Shown here: positions 1-7,996 of the stretch, piece after piece
Layout of the letters: every line of letters starts with the position of its first letter
Numbering within the stretch: position 1 is the first letter of the stretch
NCBI GenBank assembly: GCA_964396845.1
Contig: CAYNGH010000022.1
Span: forward strand, 1-32,314
Reading direction: 5' to 3'
DNA from: CAYNGH01 sp964396845
GTDB lineage: Bacteria; Vulcanimicrobiota; JAJTBE01; CAYNGH01
DNA length: 32,314 bases
The notes under the pieces: model-generated
The model's database searches: none
The model's input: the letters and a program-made list of their open reading frames with translations, nothing else
What the model was told of the DNA's origin: nothing
Made by a program: the position numbers and the translations under genes

Positions 1-173
1 CATTGCCCAATGCGATGTTCAGGGTGGAGCTTCCCAACGGCCACAAGATTCTGGCCCATGTATCGGGTAAGATACGGATGCATTTCATCCGCATACTTCC
101 CGGGGATCGGGTTGCGGTGGAGCTGTCCCCTTACGACCTTGGAAGAGGCAGGATAAAATATCGTTACAAATAG
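1..173 (+). CDS. infA: Translation initiation factor IF-1, C-terminal part (5' end outside window)
   Basis: The reading frame is open from base 3 to the TAG at 171-173 and encodes 56 residues. They match the body and C-terminus of IF-1, including the segments AHVSGKIRMHFIRILPGD and RGRIKYRYK. IF-1 is a small OB-fold protein that occupies the ribosomal A site during initiation, together with IF-2 and IF-3. Full-length IF-1 is about 72 residues, so roughly the first 16 are missing because the window starts inside the gene. It is followed 58 bases later by rpmJ on the same strand, the usual infA-rpmJ-rpsM arrangement. No start codon or promoter can be seen. Confidence 0.95.
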   Translation, partial: LPNAMFRVELPNGHKILAHVSGKIRMHFIRILPGDRVAVELSPYDLGRGRIKYRYK

Positions 174-231
174 CCGGACAGGGGTCCGGATAAGGGATAT
201 AATTTGTCAACCCATTGGGGAGGTAATTAAA

Positions 232-345
232 ATGAAAGTCAGACCATCGGTTAAGAAGCGCTGTGAAAAGTGCAAGATAATCATCCGCAAGGGTAAGGTA
301 AGAATTATTTGTGAAAATAAAAAACACAAGCAGGTGCAGGGATAG
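232..345 (+). CDS. rpmJ: 50S ribosomal protein L36 (zinc-binding form)
   Basis: This 37-residue ORF begins MKVRPSVKKRCEKCK and ends HKQVQG. It is the full usual length of L36, a small protein of the large ribosomal subunit that binds 23S rRNA. Cysteines at positions 11, 14 and 27 plus His32 form the zinc-ribbon pattern of the C+ form; the alternative zinc-free paralogue lacks these residues. A GGGGAGG ribosome binding site lies just upstream of the ATG. The stop codon is followed directly by the GGAGGTG that serves rpsM, so the two genes are almost certainly translated from one mRNA. Confidence 0.97.
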   Translation: MKVRPSVKKRCEKCKIIIRKGKVRIICENKKHKQVQG

Positions 346-357
346 GAGGTGTAGTGA

Positions 358-729
358 TTGGCTCGTGTAGCAGGTGTAGATTTACCCAGGGATAAGAGAA
401 TAGAAATTGCTCTGACCTATATTTTTGGAATCGGCAGGACTGTTTCCAACAAGGTTTTGGGAATGGCCAATGTCAACCCGGATACCCGTGTCAGGGATAT
501 GACCGAGGAAGAAGTTTCCCGGCTTCGGGAAGTTATCGAGAAGAATTTCAAGGTGGAGGGATATCTCCGCCGTGAGATTGCCCAGAATATCAGGCGGCTC
601 ATCGAAATCTCCTCATATCGGGGGATACGTCATCGCCGTGGGTTACCCGTCCGGGGGCAGAGGACAAAAACCAACTCCCGCACCCGTAAAGGTCCCAAGC
701 GGGGCATTGGAATTCGTAAGAAGAAGTAA
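358..729 (+). CDS. rpsM: 30S ribosomal protein S13
   Basis: The 123-residue protein begins MARVAGVDLPRDKRIEIALT, typical of S13, and ends in the basic tail rich in Lys and Arg that contacts tRNAs in the P site. S13 sits in the head of the small subunit and forms bridges to the large subunit. Residues about 15-60 include the helix-hairpin-helix-like segment with FGIGRT. The start codon is TTG. It is preceded by GGAGGTG at 346-352, and an in-frame TGA lies immediately upstream, so no longer start is possible. It lies 12 bases after rpmJ and 17 bases before rpsK. Confidence 0.97.
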   Translation: MARVAGVDLPRDKRIEIALTYIFGIGRTVSNKVLGMANVNPDTRVRDMTEEEVSRLREVIEKNFKVEGYLRREIAQNIRRLIEISSYRGIRHRRGLPVRGQRTKTNSRTRKGPKRGIGIRKKK

Positions 730-746
730 AGTTCAGGAGGAATAAA

Positions 747-1139
747 ATGGCGAGAAAAGGTGGTTCAAAAACCCGCCGTAAAGAGCGGAAGAATGTACCA
801 AGAGGCGTGGCTCATATCCAGTCCACCTTTAATAATACTATTATAAGTATAACCGACCCCGGCGGAAACACTCTGGCCTGGGCCAGTGCGGGAGTGCTTG
901 GGTTCAAGGGATCCAAGAAGTCCACTCCTTTTGCGGCCCAGCTGGCAGCGGATCATGTGGCAAAAAAAGCTCAGGAGCATGGTGTTCGTTCAGTGGAGGT
1001 TTTCGTAAAGGGGCCTGGATCGGGAAGGGAAGCGGCCATCAGGTCACTGCAGGCGGCGGGTCTTGAGATAAGCATGATCAAGGACGTCACTCCCATCCCC
1101 CATAACGGCTGTCGGCCACCAAAGAGAAGAAGAGTTTAA
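747..1139 (+). CDS. rpsK: 30S ribosomal protein S11
   Basis: The 130-residue protein matches S11 along its whole length, including the segments HIQSTFNNTIISITD and GPGSGREAAIRSLQ, and ends with the PHNGCRPPKRRRV tail. S11 lies on the platform of the small subunit and helps shape the mRNA exit region. The start is a well-spaced ATG behind AGGAGG. Spacing to rpsM (17 bases) and rpsD (11 bases) indicates one operon. Nothing unusual is seen. Confidence 0.97.
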   Translation: MARKGGSKTRRKERKNVPRGVAHIQSTFNNTIISITDPGGNTLAWASAGVLGFKGSKKSTPFAAQLAADHVAKKAQEHGVRSVEVFVKGPGSGREAAIRSLQAAGLEISMIKDVTPIPHNGCRPPKRRRV

Positions 1140-1150
1140 AGGAGGTAACA

Positions 1151-1780
1151 ATGTCCAGATATACCGGACCCTCCTGTCGTCAGTGCCGTCGGGAAGGAAT
1201 GAAGCTTTATCTCAAGGGAGAACGTTGCTTCACTCCCAAGTGCGCCTTTGAACGGAGAAAAGGCGGACCCGGCCAGCATGGGATGGGCAGGAGAAAACCC
1301 ACCCAGTATGCCATACAACTGCGGGAGAAGCAGAAACTCAAGAGGATATATGGCCTTACCGAGAAGCAGTTCAAGCTGACCTTTGGGAGGGCAGAGAAGA
1401 TGAAGGGAGTCGTTGGCGAGGTTTTCCTGTCGATGCTGGAACGTCGTCTTGACAACACCATCTTCCGGCTCGGTCTGGCATCTTCCCGTAACCAGGCCCG
1501 CCAGTTAGTAAATCACGGGCATGTCCTGGTCAATGGTCGCAAGGTTGATATAGCTTCATATACCACCCGGCCTGGCGAGGAGATCACCATAAGGGAAAAA
1601 AGCCGGGAGATTCCTTTCATCCAGCTGACATCTGAAAGAACCAAAAGCTCTGTTGTGCCTCAGTGGCTGGAGCTTGATTCGGAGAATCACAAGGGCAAAG
1701 TAGTGGCCACACCGCTTCCTGATGATTATTCGGACATTCAGGTTAACGAACAGCTGGTGGTTGAGTTCTACTCCCGATAA
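1151..1780 (+). CDS. rpsD: 30S ribosomal protein S4 (four-cysteine form)
   Basis: The 209-residue protein is S4, a primary 16S rRNA-binding protein that nucleates small-subunit assembly and in many bacteria also represses its own operon. The N-terminus carries Cys9, Cys12, Cys26 and Cys31 in a C-x2-C-x13-C-x4-C arrangement, the zinc-binding form. The S4 RNA-binding domain follows at about residues 98-160, with LDNTIFRLGLASSRNQARQL and VNHGHVLVNGRKVDI. The ATG follows AAAGGAGG by a few bases. It sits between rpsK and rpoA in the same transcription unit. Confidence 0.97.
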   Translation: MSRYTGPSCRQCRREGMKLYLKGERCFTPKCAFERRKGGPGQHGMGRRKPTQYAIQLREKQKLKRIYGLTEKQFKLTFGRAEKMKGVVGEVFLSMLERRLDNTIFRLGLASSRNQARQLVNHGHVLVNGRKVDIASYTTRPGEEITIREKSREIPFIQLTSERTKSSVVPQWLELDSENHKGKVVATPLPDDYSDIQVNEQLVVEFYSR

Positions 1781-1801
1781 TAACTGGAAGGGAGAATGCT
1801 G

Positions 1802-2767
1802 ATGATAGAAATTGCACCCAAGGTTGAATTCAGAGAATCCAAGGATAAGAGATACGGCAAGCTGGTCATTGAGCCTCTGGAGAGGGGATACGGGACAACG
1901 CTGGGAAACTCCCTGCGCCGGATCCTGCTTTCCTCTCTCACCGGAGCTGCGGTGGCTTATGTCAAGATAGAAGGAGTCCGTCATGAGTTCTCCACGATAC
2001 CTGGTGTTGTGGAGGATGTCACCGAGATCATTTTGAACCTGAAAAAACTTCGATTCAAGATGATGGAGGGGAGTGAACGCAAGGTTCTTTATCTGGACGT
2101 GGATTTTTCCAGCAGTAGTGTCAAGGAAAGGAACGGAGCTGTCCTGGCGCAGGATTTGAGTCCTGATGCTGAGGTGGAGATCTTGAATCCTGACTTGCAC
2201 ATTGCCACAATCAACGATGTAAACGGCGAGCTGAAAATGGAGCTGGAGATAACCCGTGGAAAGGGGTATGTGCCAGCGGAAAAGCAGGAAACCGACGAAC
2301 AGGTGCTGGATCGTATTCCCGTGGATTCCATCTTCACACCTATCAGCAAGGTGAATTACATTGTTGAGGATACCCGGGTAGGCCAGATTACCAACTATGA
2401 CAAGTTAGTGCTGGAACTGTGGACCGATGGCTCAGTGCCTCCTCATGAGGCGGTATCCAACGGTGCCCAGATTCTCACCCATTATCTGAATTATTTTGTT
2501 GATCTCAAGCCTCCTGCGGAACCAGTAACCAGGGAGCCTGAGAAAAAAGACGACGATGTATTAGACAAGTCTATCGACGAGATGGGTTTGTCGGTCAGAT
2601 CATTAAACTGCCTGAAACGGGCCGGCAAGAAGTCCCTGCGGGATCTCACCGAGTCTGAAGAGGCAGAATTGATGAAGCTGAAAAACTTCGGACAAAAATC
2701 CCTTGACGAGGTCAAGAGTATTCTGGCTCAATTCGACCTCAGTTTTCGGGAAACCGAAGTAGAATAG
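1802..2767 (+). CDS. rpoA: DNA-directed RNA polymerase subunit alpha
   Basis: From the ATG at 1802 this encodes 321 residues. An in-frame ATG at 1796 would add two residues, but it lies too close to the AAGGGAG ribosome binding site. The N-terminal domain (about residues 10-230), with ERGYGTTLGNSLRRILLSS, dimerises and scaffolds the beta and beta' subunits. The C-terminal domain (about 250-315), with LSVRSLNCLKRAG and ELMKLKNFGQKSLDEV, binds UP elements and activators. Length and domain order are normal. It lies between rpsD and rplQ, as in most bacteria. Confidence 0.97.
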   Translation: MIEIAPKVEFRESKDKRYGKLVIEPLERGYGTTLGNSLRRILLSSLTGAAVAYVKIEGVRHEFSTIPGVVEDVTEIILNLKKLRFKMMEGSERKVLYLDVDFSSSSVKERNGAVLAQDLSPDAEVEILNPDLHIATINDVNGELKMELEITRGKGYVPAEKQETDEQVLDRIPVDSIFTPISKVNYIVEDTRVGQITNYDKLVLELWTDGSVPPHEAVSNGAQILTHYLNYFVDLKPPAEPVTREPEKKDDDVLDKSIDEMGLSVRSLNCLKRAGKKSLRDLTESEEAELMKLKNFGQKSLDEVKSILAQFDLSFRETEVE

Positions 2768-2802
2768 GATAAACTTTTTGCCCCACAGGAGGAGTCAAAG
2801 CC

Positions 2803-3171
2803 ATGAGACATGCTAAAAGCAGCAGAAGGCTGGGGAGGCGAACCGGCCATAGGGTGGCCATGTTGAAAAATCTTGCCACTTCACTCTTTTTGCATAGAAG
2901 AATAACCACAACCCATGCCCGGGCAAAGGAAGTCCAGAAGATGGCTGAAAAGCTCATCACCATGGCCAAAAATGGTGATCTGGCTTCAAAACGTCAGGTT
3001 TTCCGATATATCTCAGATCGGAATGCAAGCCGGAATCTTTTTGATGTAATTGCGCCTCAGTATAACGAGGCGGAAGAACATGGAGAACGCAGGGGCGGTT
3101 TTACCAGGATTGTCCAGATCGGCCCCCGCAAAGGGGATGCAGCCCCCATGGTGTTTCTGGAGCTGGTATAA
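2803..3171 (+). CDS. rplQ: 50S ribosomal protein L17
   Basis: The 122-residue protein begins MRHAKSSRRLGRRTGHR and carries the L17 core, including the LFLHRRITTTHARAKE segment. It ends normally near residue 122. L17 binds 23S rRNA on the solvent side of the large subunit close to the tunnel exit. AGGAGG stands upstream of the ATG at good spacing. It is the last ribosomal gene of the operon. An inverted repeat follows at 3196-3222, before the transporter ATPase genes. Confidence 0.97.
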   Translation: MRHAKSSRRLGRRTGHRVAMLKNLATSLFLHRRITTTHARAKEVQKMAEKLITMAKNGDLASKRQVFRYISDRNASRNLFDVIAPQYNEAEEHGERRGGFTRIVQIGPRKGDAAPMVFLELV

Positions 3172-3195
3172 ATTTCCGGTTATGTGGTGTTTTTT

Positions 3196-3222
3196 ACAGG
3201 GCGATCCTTATGATCGCCCTGT
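3196..3222 (+). terminator. Perfect 11-bp hairpin between rplQ and ecfA1
   Basis: ACAGGGCGATC (3196-3206) and GATCGCCCTGT (3212-3222) are perfect inverted repeats around a 5-base loop. The T-run lies 5' of the hairpin (3189-3195), and the 3' side is AATCAATTTATT, so this is not a textbook intrinsic terminator. It may be a partial terminator, an RNA-processing site or an mRNA-stability element separating the ribosomal genes from the downstream transporter genes. Confidence 0.45.
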
Positions 3223-3254
3223 AATCAATTTATTGAAGGGTTAACTTTCATAAA

Positions 3255-4106
3255 ATGATCAAGGTTGATCAGGTTGACTTCATATATAATCTCGGTAGCA
3301 GGGCGGAGATCCAGGCACTGGCCGGGATCAATGTCGTTGTTAATCATGGTGAGTTTGTGGCTGTCATCGGCCATAACGGCTGTGGCAAGTCAACCCTGTC
3401 GAAGCATTTGAATGCCCTTCTTATGCCGGTGAAAGGCCGTGTGACCATTGACGGCATGGATACCGCCGATGAGGAAAAGCTCTGGGATATTCGTCGGAAG
3501 TGTGGAATGGTTTTTCAGAATCCTGACAACCAGATGGTGGCCACAGTAGTGGAGGAAGAAGTCGCCTTCGGCCCGGAGAATCTGGGGATTGATCCTGTCA
3601 TAATCCGGGAGAGGATTTCCACGGCCATAGAAGCAGTGGGAATTGCGGGCATGGAGAAACAATCATCAGCCCATCTTTCCGGAGGTCAGAAACAACGTCT
3701 GGCCATAGCAGGAATCATTGCCATGCATCCTGATTACATGATTCTGGATGAAGCCACATCCATGCTGGATCCCAGGGGGCGTGACGAAGTGATGAGGACT
3801 GTTCGCCAGCTGAACCGCGACCACAAGATTACTATCATATTCATCACTCATTCCATGGAGGAGGCGGCCCGGGCTGATCGGGTAATCGTCATGGATAAAG
3901 GGACAATCGTAATGGAAGGCCCTCCCGGTGAGATTTTCTCCCAGGCTGATTGCCTTCGAAGCCTGAGCCTTGAGGTTCCTCCCATGACAGATTTGGCTGA
4001 CAGGTTGAGAAAAATGGGTTTTGAAGTTCCCCGGGGTATTTTGGACACGGAGCAGATGGCCGACTGGATTGAGAGTGTTCTGCAGGAGCAACAGGAAGGG
4101 GAGTGA
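3255..4106 (+). CDS. ecfA1: ECF transporter ATPase, EcfA1 type
   Basis: The 283-residue ABC ATPase belongs to the energy-coupling factor importer module, which with EcfT and interchangeable S-components imports vitamins or metal ions. Walker A is GHNGCGKS (residues 39-46). The Q-loop is seen in VFQNPDNQ, the signature is LSGGQKQR, Walker B is YMILDEAT followed by SMLDPRGR, and the H-loop is FITHS. The QNPDNQ segment and the C-terminal extension with PRGILDTEQMADWI are characteristic of EcfA1. It lies 83 bases after rplQ and 9 bases before ecfA2. The ribosome binding site is weak (GAAGGG about 13 bases from the ATG), so translation may be modest. The substrate cannot be told from the ATPase. 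Confidence 0.9.
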   Translation: MIKVDQVDFIYNLGSRAEIQALAGINVVVNHGEFVAVIGHNGCGKSTLSKHLNALLMPVKGRVTIDGMDTADEEKLWDIRRKCGMVFQNPDNQMVATVVEEEVAFGPENLGIDPVIIRERISTAIEAVGIAGMEKQSSAHLSGGQKQRLAIAGIIAMHPDYMILDEATSMLDPRGRDEVMRTVRQLNRDHKITIIFITHSMEEAARADRVIVMDKGTIVMEGPPGEIFSQADCLRSLSLEVPPMTDLADRLRKMGFEVPRGILDTEQMADWIESVLQEQQEGE

Positions 4107-4115
4107 AATCGCTTC

Positions 4116-4982
4116 ATGGATGTTGCAATATCTCTGGAAGATGTCAGTTATACATACCAGGCGGGCACTCCCTTTGAGTATGAAGCTCTCCATTCGGTGA
4201 GCCTCAGTATTTCCAAAGGGGAGATCGCCGGAATGATAGGCCCCACCGGTTCGGGCAAATCAACCCTGGTTCAGCATTTTAACGGTCTGCTGATACCCAG
4301 CCGGGGAAAGGTTAAGGTGATGGGCCGGGACATCAATCTCAGGGACAGGAACAAGTCAAATCCTGTATGTTTTGAAGTGGGTCTTGTGTTTCAGTATCCC
4401 GAATACCAGCTTTTTGAAGAAACAGTTTTTGAGGATGTGGCCTTCGGGCCCAGGAATATGGGCCTTTCACCGGCCCAGGTGCAGGGGAGAGTTGAAGAAG
4501 CCCTGGAATGGATGGGTCTGAATCTTGCCGATTATGGGAAACGATCTCCTTTCAGCCTGTCGGGGGGTGAAATGCGTCGGGTAGCCCTGGCGGGGGTTCT
4601 GGCCATGCGTCCAAAGGTGCTGGTTCTGGACGAGCCTGTGGCAGGCCTGGACCCCAGAGGATGCCGGGAGTTGATGGACAGGATCTGTTCCTTCCGGGAT
4701 CAGGGGGGGGTTACTCTGGTGTTGGTATCCCACGAAATGGGACAGGTTGCCCGGTTAGCGGATCACCTGATAATCATTGAGGGGGGAAGGATTGTTGGCG
4801 ATGGTTCTCCTAATGAGATTTTTCAGCGGACTGAGTGGATCCGGGGACTGGGCCTTGGGTTGCCTCCATATATGGACTTGATGGAAAAGCTGACCCGCCG
4901 GGGTTATGATGTGAAACCGGATGTTCTGACCGACGACGAAGCTGCTGAAGAGATAAAGAGCCTGTTGAGCCGTCAGAACTGA
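4116..4982 (+). CDS. ecfA2: ECF transporter ATPase, EcfA2 type
   Basis: The 288-residue protein is the second, non-identical ATPase of the heterodimeric ECF module. Walker A is GPTGSGKS, the signature is LSGGEMRR, Walker B is VLVLDEP with the D-loop AGLDPRG, and the switch histidine is in LVSHEM. VFQYPEYQLFEETVFEDVAFGP is the usual EcfA2 coupling segment (shown here as a pattern of QYPEYQLF then DVAFGP). The ATG lies 9 bases after ecfA1 stops, within a shared mRNA, with GGGAG upstream. In most genomes with this arrangement ecfT follows, and then often truA. Here the next gene is on the opposite strand, so the membrane partner must be elsewhere. Confidence 0.9.
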   Translation: MDVAISLEDVSYTYQAGTPFEYEALHSVSLSISKGEIAGMIGPTGSGKSTLVQHFNGLLIPSRGKVKVMGRDINLRDRNKSNPVCFEVGLVFQYPEYQLFEETVFEDVAFGPRNMGLSPAQVQGRVEEALEWMGLNLADYGKRSPFSLSGGEMRRVALAGVLAMRPKVLVLDEPVAGLDPRGCRELMDRICSFRDQGGVTLVLVSHEMGQVARLADHLIIIEGGRIVGDGSPNEIFQRTEWIRGLGLGLPPYMDLMEKLTRRGYDVKPDVLTDDEAAEEIKSLLSRQN

Positions 4983-5080
4983 TTTCTGAAGCCAAACTCA
5001 ATCTCAGGCTGGTTCAGGATGTTGACTGGGGGATGTTTATGCTCCTGGCCCAAAAAAATCAAGACCTGATAAAAGTCACA

Positions 5081-5124
5081 CAGACAGAAGAAGTCGGCAG
5101 TTGAACTCCCTTTTCTTCTGTCTG
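5081..5124. terminator. Inverted repeat between convergent ecfA2 and pseudopilin gene
   Basis: CAGACAGAAGAA (5081-5092) and TTCTTCTGTCTG (5113-5124) are perfect 12-base inverted repeats with a 20-base loop, placed between convergent genes. A second block, CACAC against GTGTG, extends the pairing across a bulge. There is a short T-run only inside the right arm, so termination efficiency is uncertain. Position between two gene ends is the main support. Confidence 0.5.
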
Positions 5125-5144
5125 AATTATTGTGTGCTTGAAGG

Positions 5145-5567
5145 TCAGTAATTGGGCCCCAGGCCACTGCTGGGACTATACCAAGGCTCATCGGTGCCCA
5201 AGTTGACAATGGTATGGTTTTCTCCCTTGCAATGGATGGTGTATATATCCCGGTCAGTTGTTACCAGGTATCCTTCGGAATAAGTGTCTATTTCCGCCAC
5301 GGGGCATTCTGGGACTGCTTTGATGTAAGTGGGAACAACTTCCGAGAGTTCATCGGGATAGTGCTTTTTGTCAACCTCGTACTGGCTGATGGCGGTGGCC
5401 AGGTTCCTCAGGTTGCTCTGACATCCCGACAGCCGGGCCCTGAAATATGCCCTCCGCATGTTGGGTATCATGATTGATGCCAGCACCGCAAAGATGAACA
5501 TCACGGTAATAAGCTCAATCAATGTGAACCCCTTTCGTTTTTTGCCTGCGCATAATAACTTTTTCAT
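5145..5567 (-). CDS. Prepilin-like protein, GspG/major pseudopilin-like
   Basis: From the ATG at 5567 the protein has 140 residues. The start is chosen because AAGGAG stands 7 bases upstream; a longer frame would add 15 unlikely residues. A short basic leader ends in KRKG, then FTLIELITVMFIFAVLAS, which is the type III signal (class III prepilin) cleaved by prepilin peptidase after Gly, with the conserved Glu at +5. The C-terminal half has the short globular pattern of GspG-like pseudopilins, with YPDELSEVVPTYIKAVP and two or three Cys residues. It is the terminal gene of a minus-strand group. No secretion ATPase or other pilus component is next to it. It may be a stand-alone pseudopilin or one used by a system encoded elsewhere. 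Confidence 0.85.
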   Translation of the reverse strand: MKKLLCAGKKRKGFTLIELITVMFIFAVLASIMIPNMRRAYFRARLSGCQSNLRNLATAISQYEVDKKHYPDELSEVVPTYIKAVPECPVAEIDTYSEGYLVTTDRDIYTIHCKGENHTIVNLGTDEPWYSPSSGLGPNY

Positions 5568-5635
5568 TATGCTTCTCCTTGCTGGGGTCCGGGATAATGG
5601 CTGTGTCAACATAACTGAATAATAATAACGCTGGT

Positions 5636-6322
5636 TCAGCAGTATATCCCTTCACCCTTCATTTTGTCCTCCTGGCTGATAATGTGATCCAGTTTTTCCA
5701 TAATTGAAGTCTTCACATCTTCATCCAAGGGTTTCTTGAGAAATATTTTGATACATTCTTCAGCTTTTTTGTTATCACCTCTTTTCAAATAAATATCTGT
5801 CAAGGGAAGGTATGGGTCCAGGAAAGTGGGTTTCAGCCGGATAGATTTTTCCAGTTTTTCCTGGGCATTTGTATAATCACCGATTCTTTGCATACAGGCT
5901 CCTGCCAGGTAATGGGCCATATGTGACCGGGGATCAATTCTGACAGCCTGTTGATAATATTCTGTTGCAGTGGAATAGTCCTTGCGGATCCGGTGATAAT
6001 TTCCCAGTCCCATGATAGCAGTTGTGTTGTCGGGATTCAATGCCAGGGACTCTTGAAAGCAGGTCCTTGCGGAATGCAGTTTCCCGTTTTTCAGATATTC
6101 ATCTCCTCTGTCTGCCAATTTCTGAGATTGTTTCCTTGCGTTTCGAAGTCCTTCCCGGATGTTAAGGAAGATAAGGGCTGATGCGAAGGCGTTTAAAACA
6201 AATGTCATTGCCGGGTTGAATATACTGCTTTTCTGCATCAGGATTAACATGGTCATCATTGCCAGCAGAGTTGAAACCATTATGAGGGTTTTTAATCCGA
6301 TTCTTCTGATGGTCACTGTCAT
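5636..6322 (-). CDS. Membrane-anchored tetratricopeptide repeat protein
   Basis: This 228-residue protein (226 if it starts at GTG 6316, which has better spacing to GGAGGGG) begins with two hydrophobic segments at about residues 11-29 and 37-54. About four TPR units follow at roughly residues 67-205, with canonical patterns such as CFQESLALNPDN, YYQQAVRIDPRS and LEKSIRLKPTFLDPY. TPRs are helical hairpin repeats that bind partner proteins. The topology suggests a membrane-tethered scaffold, with the side of the membrane not determinable from sequence. It lies 68 bases upstream of the pseudopilin in the same direction, so a shared transcript and a shared role at the envelope are plausible. I do not recognise a specific family. 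Confidence 0.8.
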   Translation of the reverse strand: MTVTIRRIGLKTLIMVSTLLAMMTMLILMQKSSIFNPAMTFVLNAFASALIFLNIREGLRNARKQSQKLADRGDEYLKNGKLHSARTCFQESLALNPDNTTAIMGLGNYHRIRKDYSTATEYYQQAVRIDPRSHMAHYLAGACMQRIGDYTNAQEKLEKSIRLKPTFLDPYLPLTDIYLKRGDNKKAEECIKIFLKKPLDEDVKTSIMEKLDHIISQEDKMKGEGIYC

Positions 6323-6583
6323 CCCCTCCCTGGGCTTGTTATTCTTTCACGCCGGACTTCGGGAAATTCATAAAAGTATAATCTTTATCTCTCAATTCAT
6401 GTTATACCCAAATGCTCTTGATTTACCGTTATTCTGATAGTCTTTTAGTTTTAGGTCAAAGGGCTATTTTTAACTGTTGCAGTCGGACATTTTTTTACAA
6501 AAAGGATTATGTTAACTACACCTTGTGGAATAATAACATGAGAGAAAAAGAGTTGTCCTGTTATCCGAAGGCCGGTTTTGACA

Positions 6584-7879
6584 TCAGCAGGGAGGTGTTG
6601 TGGGGATGGTAAAATAAAAGGTGCTCCCCTTGCCGGGGGTACTGCGGACATTTATTTTCCCCCCGGATACTTCCACCAGGTTCTTGATGAGATAAAGCCC
6701 CAGGCCGGTGCCGGGAATGGTGCGTCCACCGGTGTCGAGGCGTTCGAACTTGCCGAAGAGTTTCTTCTGGCCCTCCGGGGATATTCCCAATCCCTGATCT
6801 GATATTTCAAAGTAAAAGCTGTCATCATCACATGTAATGGAAATCTTGACTTCACCGCCGTCGGGGGAATATTTGAAAGCGTTCCCCAGCAGGTTTATGA
6901 GAATCTGCTTGAGCTTTTCATCATCACAATTGAGCTGGGGCAAGTTTTTGGGGACTTGTTTTTTGATGGTGTGTCTGCCAGGTTTGAAAAATTTGGAGGT
7001 GGTTTCCAGCTTGACTACCTCATCGATAAGTTCGCCGATGTCAAGGGTGTTGGTGTGGAGTTTCAGGGGTTTCCCTGCATCGATGGCTGAAACATCCAGA
7101 AGCCGGCTGATCATGGAAAGGAGGCGGTCAACTTCCCGATCAATGGTTTCATAATACTCCAGCTTGTCGGTATCGGGAATCCGGTTTCGCTGTTTTGAAA
7201 GGTCCCGGTGCATGGAATAGGCCAGGGCTTTTATGACGGTCAGAGGGCTTTTCAGTTCGTGGGATACTATGTTGACAAAGTCTGTCTTCAGCTGGTTTGC
7301 TTCCTCGCTGGCCAGTCGCCGTTTCTCCTGCTGATACAGCTCTTCTTGCAGTCGAAGTTCCTTTTCGTGGAGCCGGGCATTTTCGATGGCTCCCGCAGCC
7401 TGGTTGGCAAAAGCTTCCAGCATGCCCAGGTGTTTTTCGTTGAACATCCCTTCCTGAAAATTGTTGTCAAGGTAAATGACCCCGATAATTCTTTCTCTGG
7501 ATTGCAGGGGAACACAAAGCACTGAACGCATTCCAGTGAGCTGAACCGATGCCAGGGCCTTGAGGCCGGGATCTTTCTGGGCATCTGCAGACAGAACATT
7601 TTTCCCTTCAATGGATGCAGCTTTGATGACGGTCCTGCTGATACCTTCGTAACGTTCCACTTCTACAGGGTCAACATTTTTTGATGCCCGTACCTTCAGG
7701 TTTTCATCATCATCAAATAGCATGATGAAGCCTCTTTCGGCTACCAGAAATTCCACCACTGATTCGATGGCAGTTTCAAGAACCACTTCCAGCTTCAGGG
7801 AGGAGTTGAGGGTGCGGCTGAGGTTCAACAGTTGTTCCAGGTAATTCTGTTCACCAAGGACAGTTTCTGGTGGCTTCAT
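6584..7879 (-). CDS. GAF-domain sensor histidine kinase
   Basis: The 431-residue protein has an N-terminal GAF domain (about residues 25-170), a short coiled coil (about 168-195), a HisKA dimerisation domain with SHELKSPL (phospho-acceptor His207) and an HATPase_c domain. The latter has an N-box (LINLLGNAFKYS), G1 (DQGLGIS) and G2 (GTGLGLYLIKN). It has no transmembrane segment, so it is a cytoplasmic sensor responding to a small ligand or to redox through GAF. All catalytic boxes look intact. A good AAGGAG site precedes the ATG. No response regulator is adjacent, so this is an orphan kinase in this window. It is divergent from rluB, 117 bases away. Confidence 0.9.
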   Translation of the reverse strand: MKPPETVLGEQNYLEQLLNLSRTLNSSLKLEVVLETAIESVVEFLVAERGFIMLFDDDENLKVRASKNVDPVEVERYEGISRTVIKAASIEGKNVLSADAQKDPGLKALASVQLTGMRSVLCVPLQSRERIIGVIYLDNNFQEGMFNEKHLGMLEAFANQAAGAIENARLHEKELRLQEELYQQEKRRLASEEANQLKTDFVNIVSHELKSPLTVIKALAYSMHRDLSKQRNRIPDTDKLEYYETIDREVDRLLSMISRLLDVSAIDAGKPLKLHTNTLDIGELIDEVVKLETTSKFFKPGRHTIKKQVPKNLPQLNCDDEKLKQILINLLGNAFKYSPDGGEVKISITCDDDSFYFEISDQGLGISPEGQKKLFGKFERLDTGGRTIPGTGLGLYLIKNLVEVSGGKINVRSTPGKGSTFYFTIPTTPPC

Positions 7880-7996
7880 GGGTATCTCCTTTGGTTGGAA
7901 TGCTGTCTATGGCTTTTCGTTGCCGGGGAATCCTTTCCTTCCATCATATCAACAGTGAATGGGAGGGGTTTGTTCATAGCCGGCTAACATCCTGGT

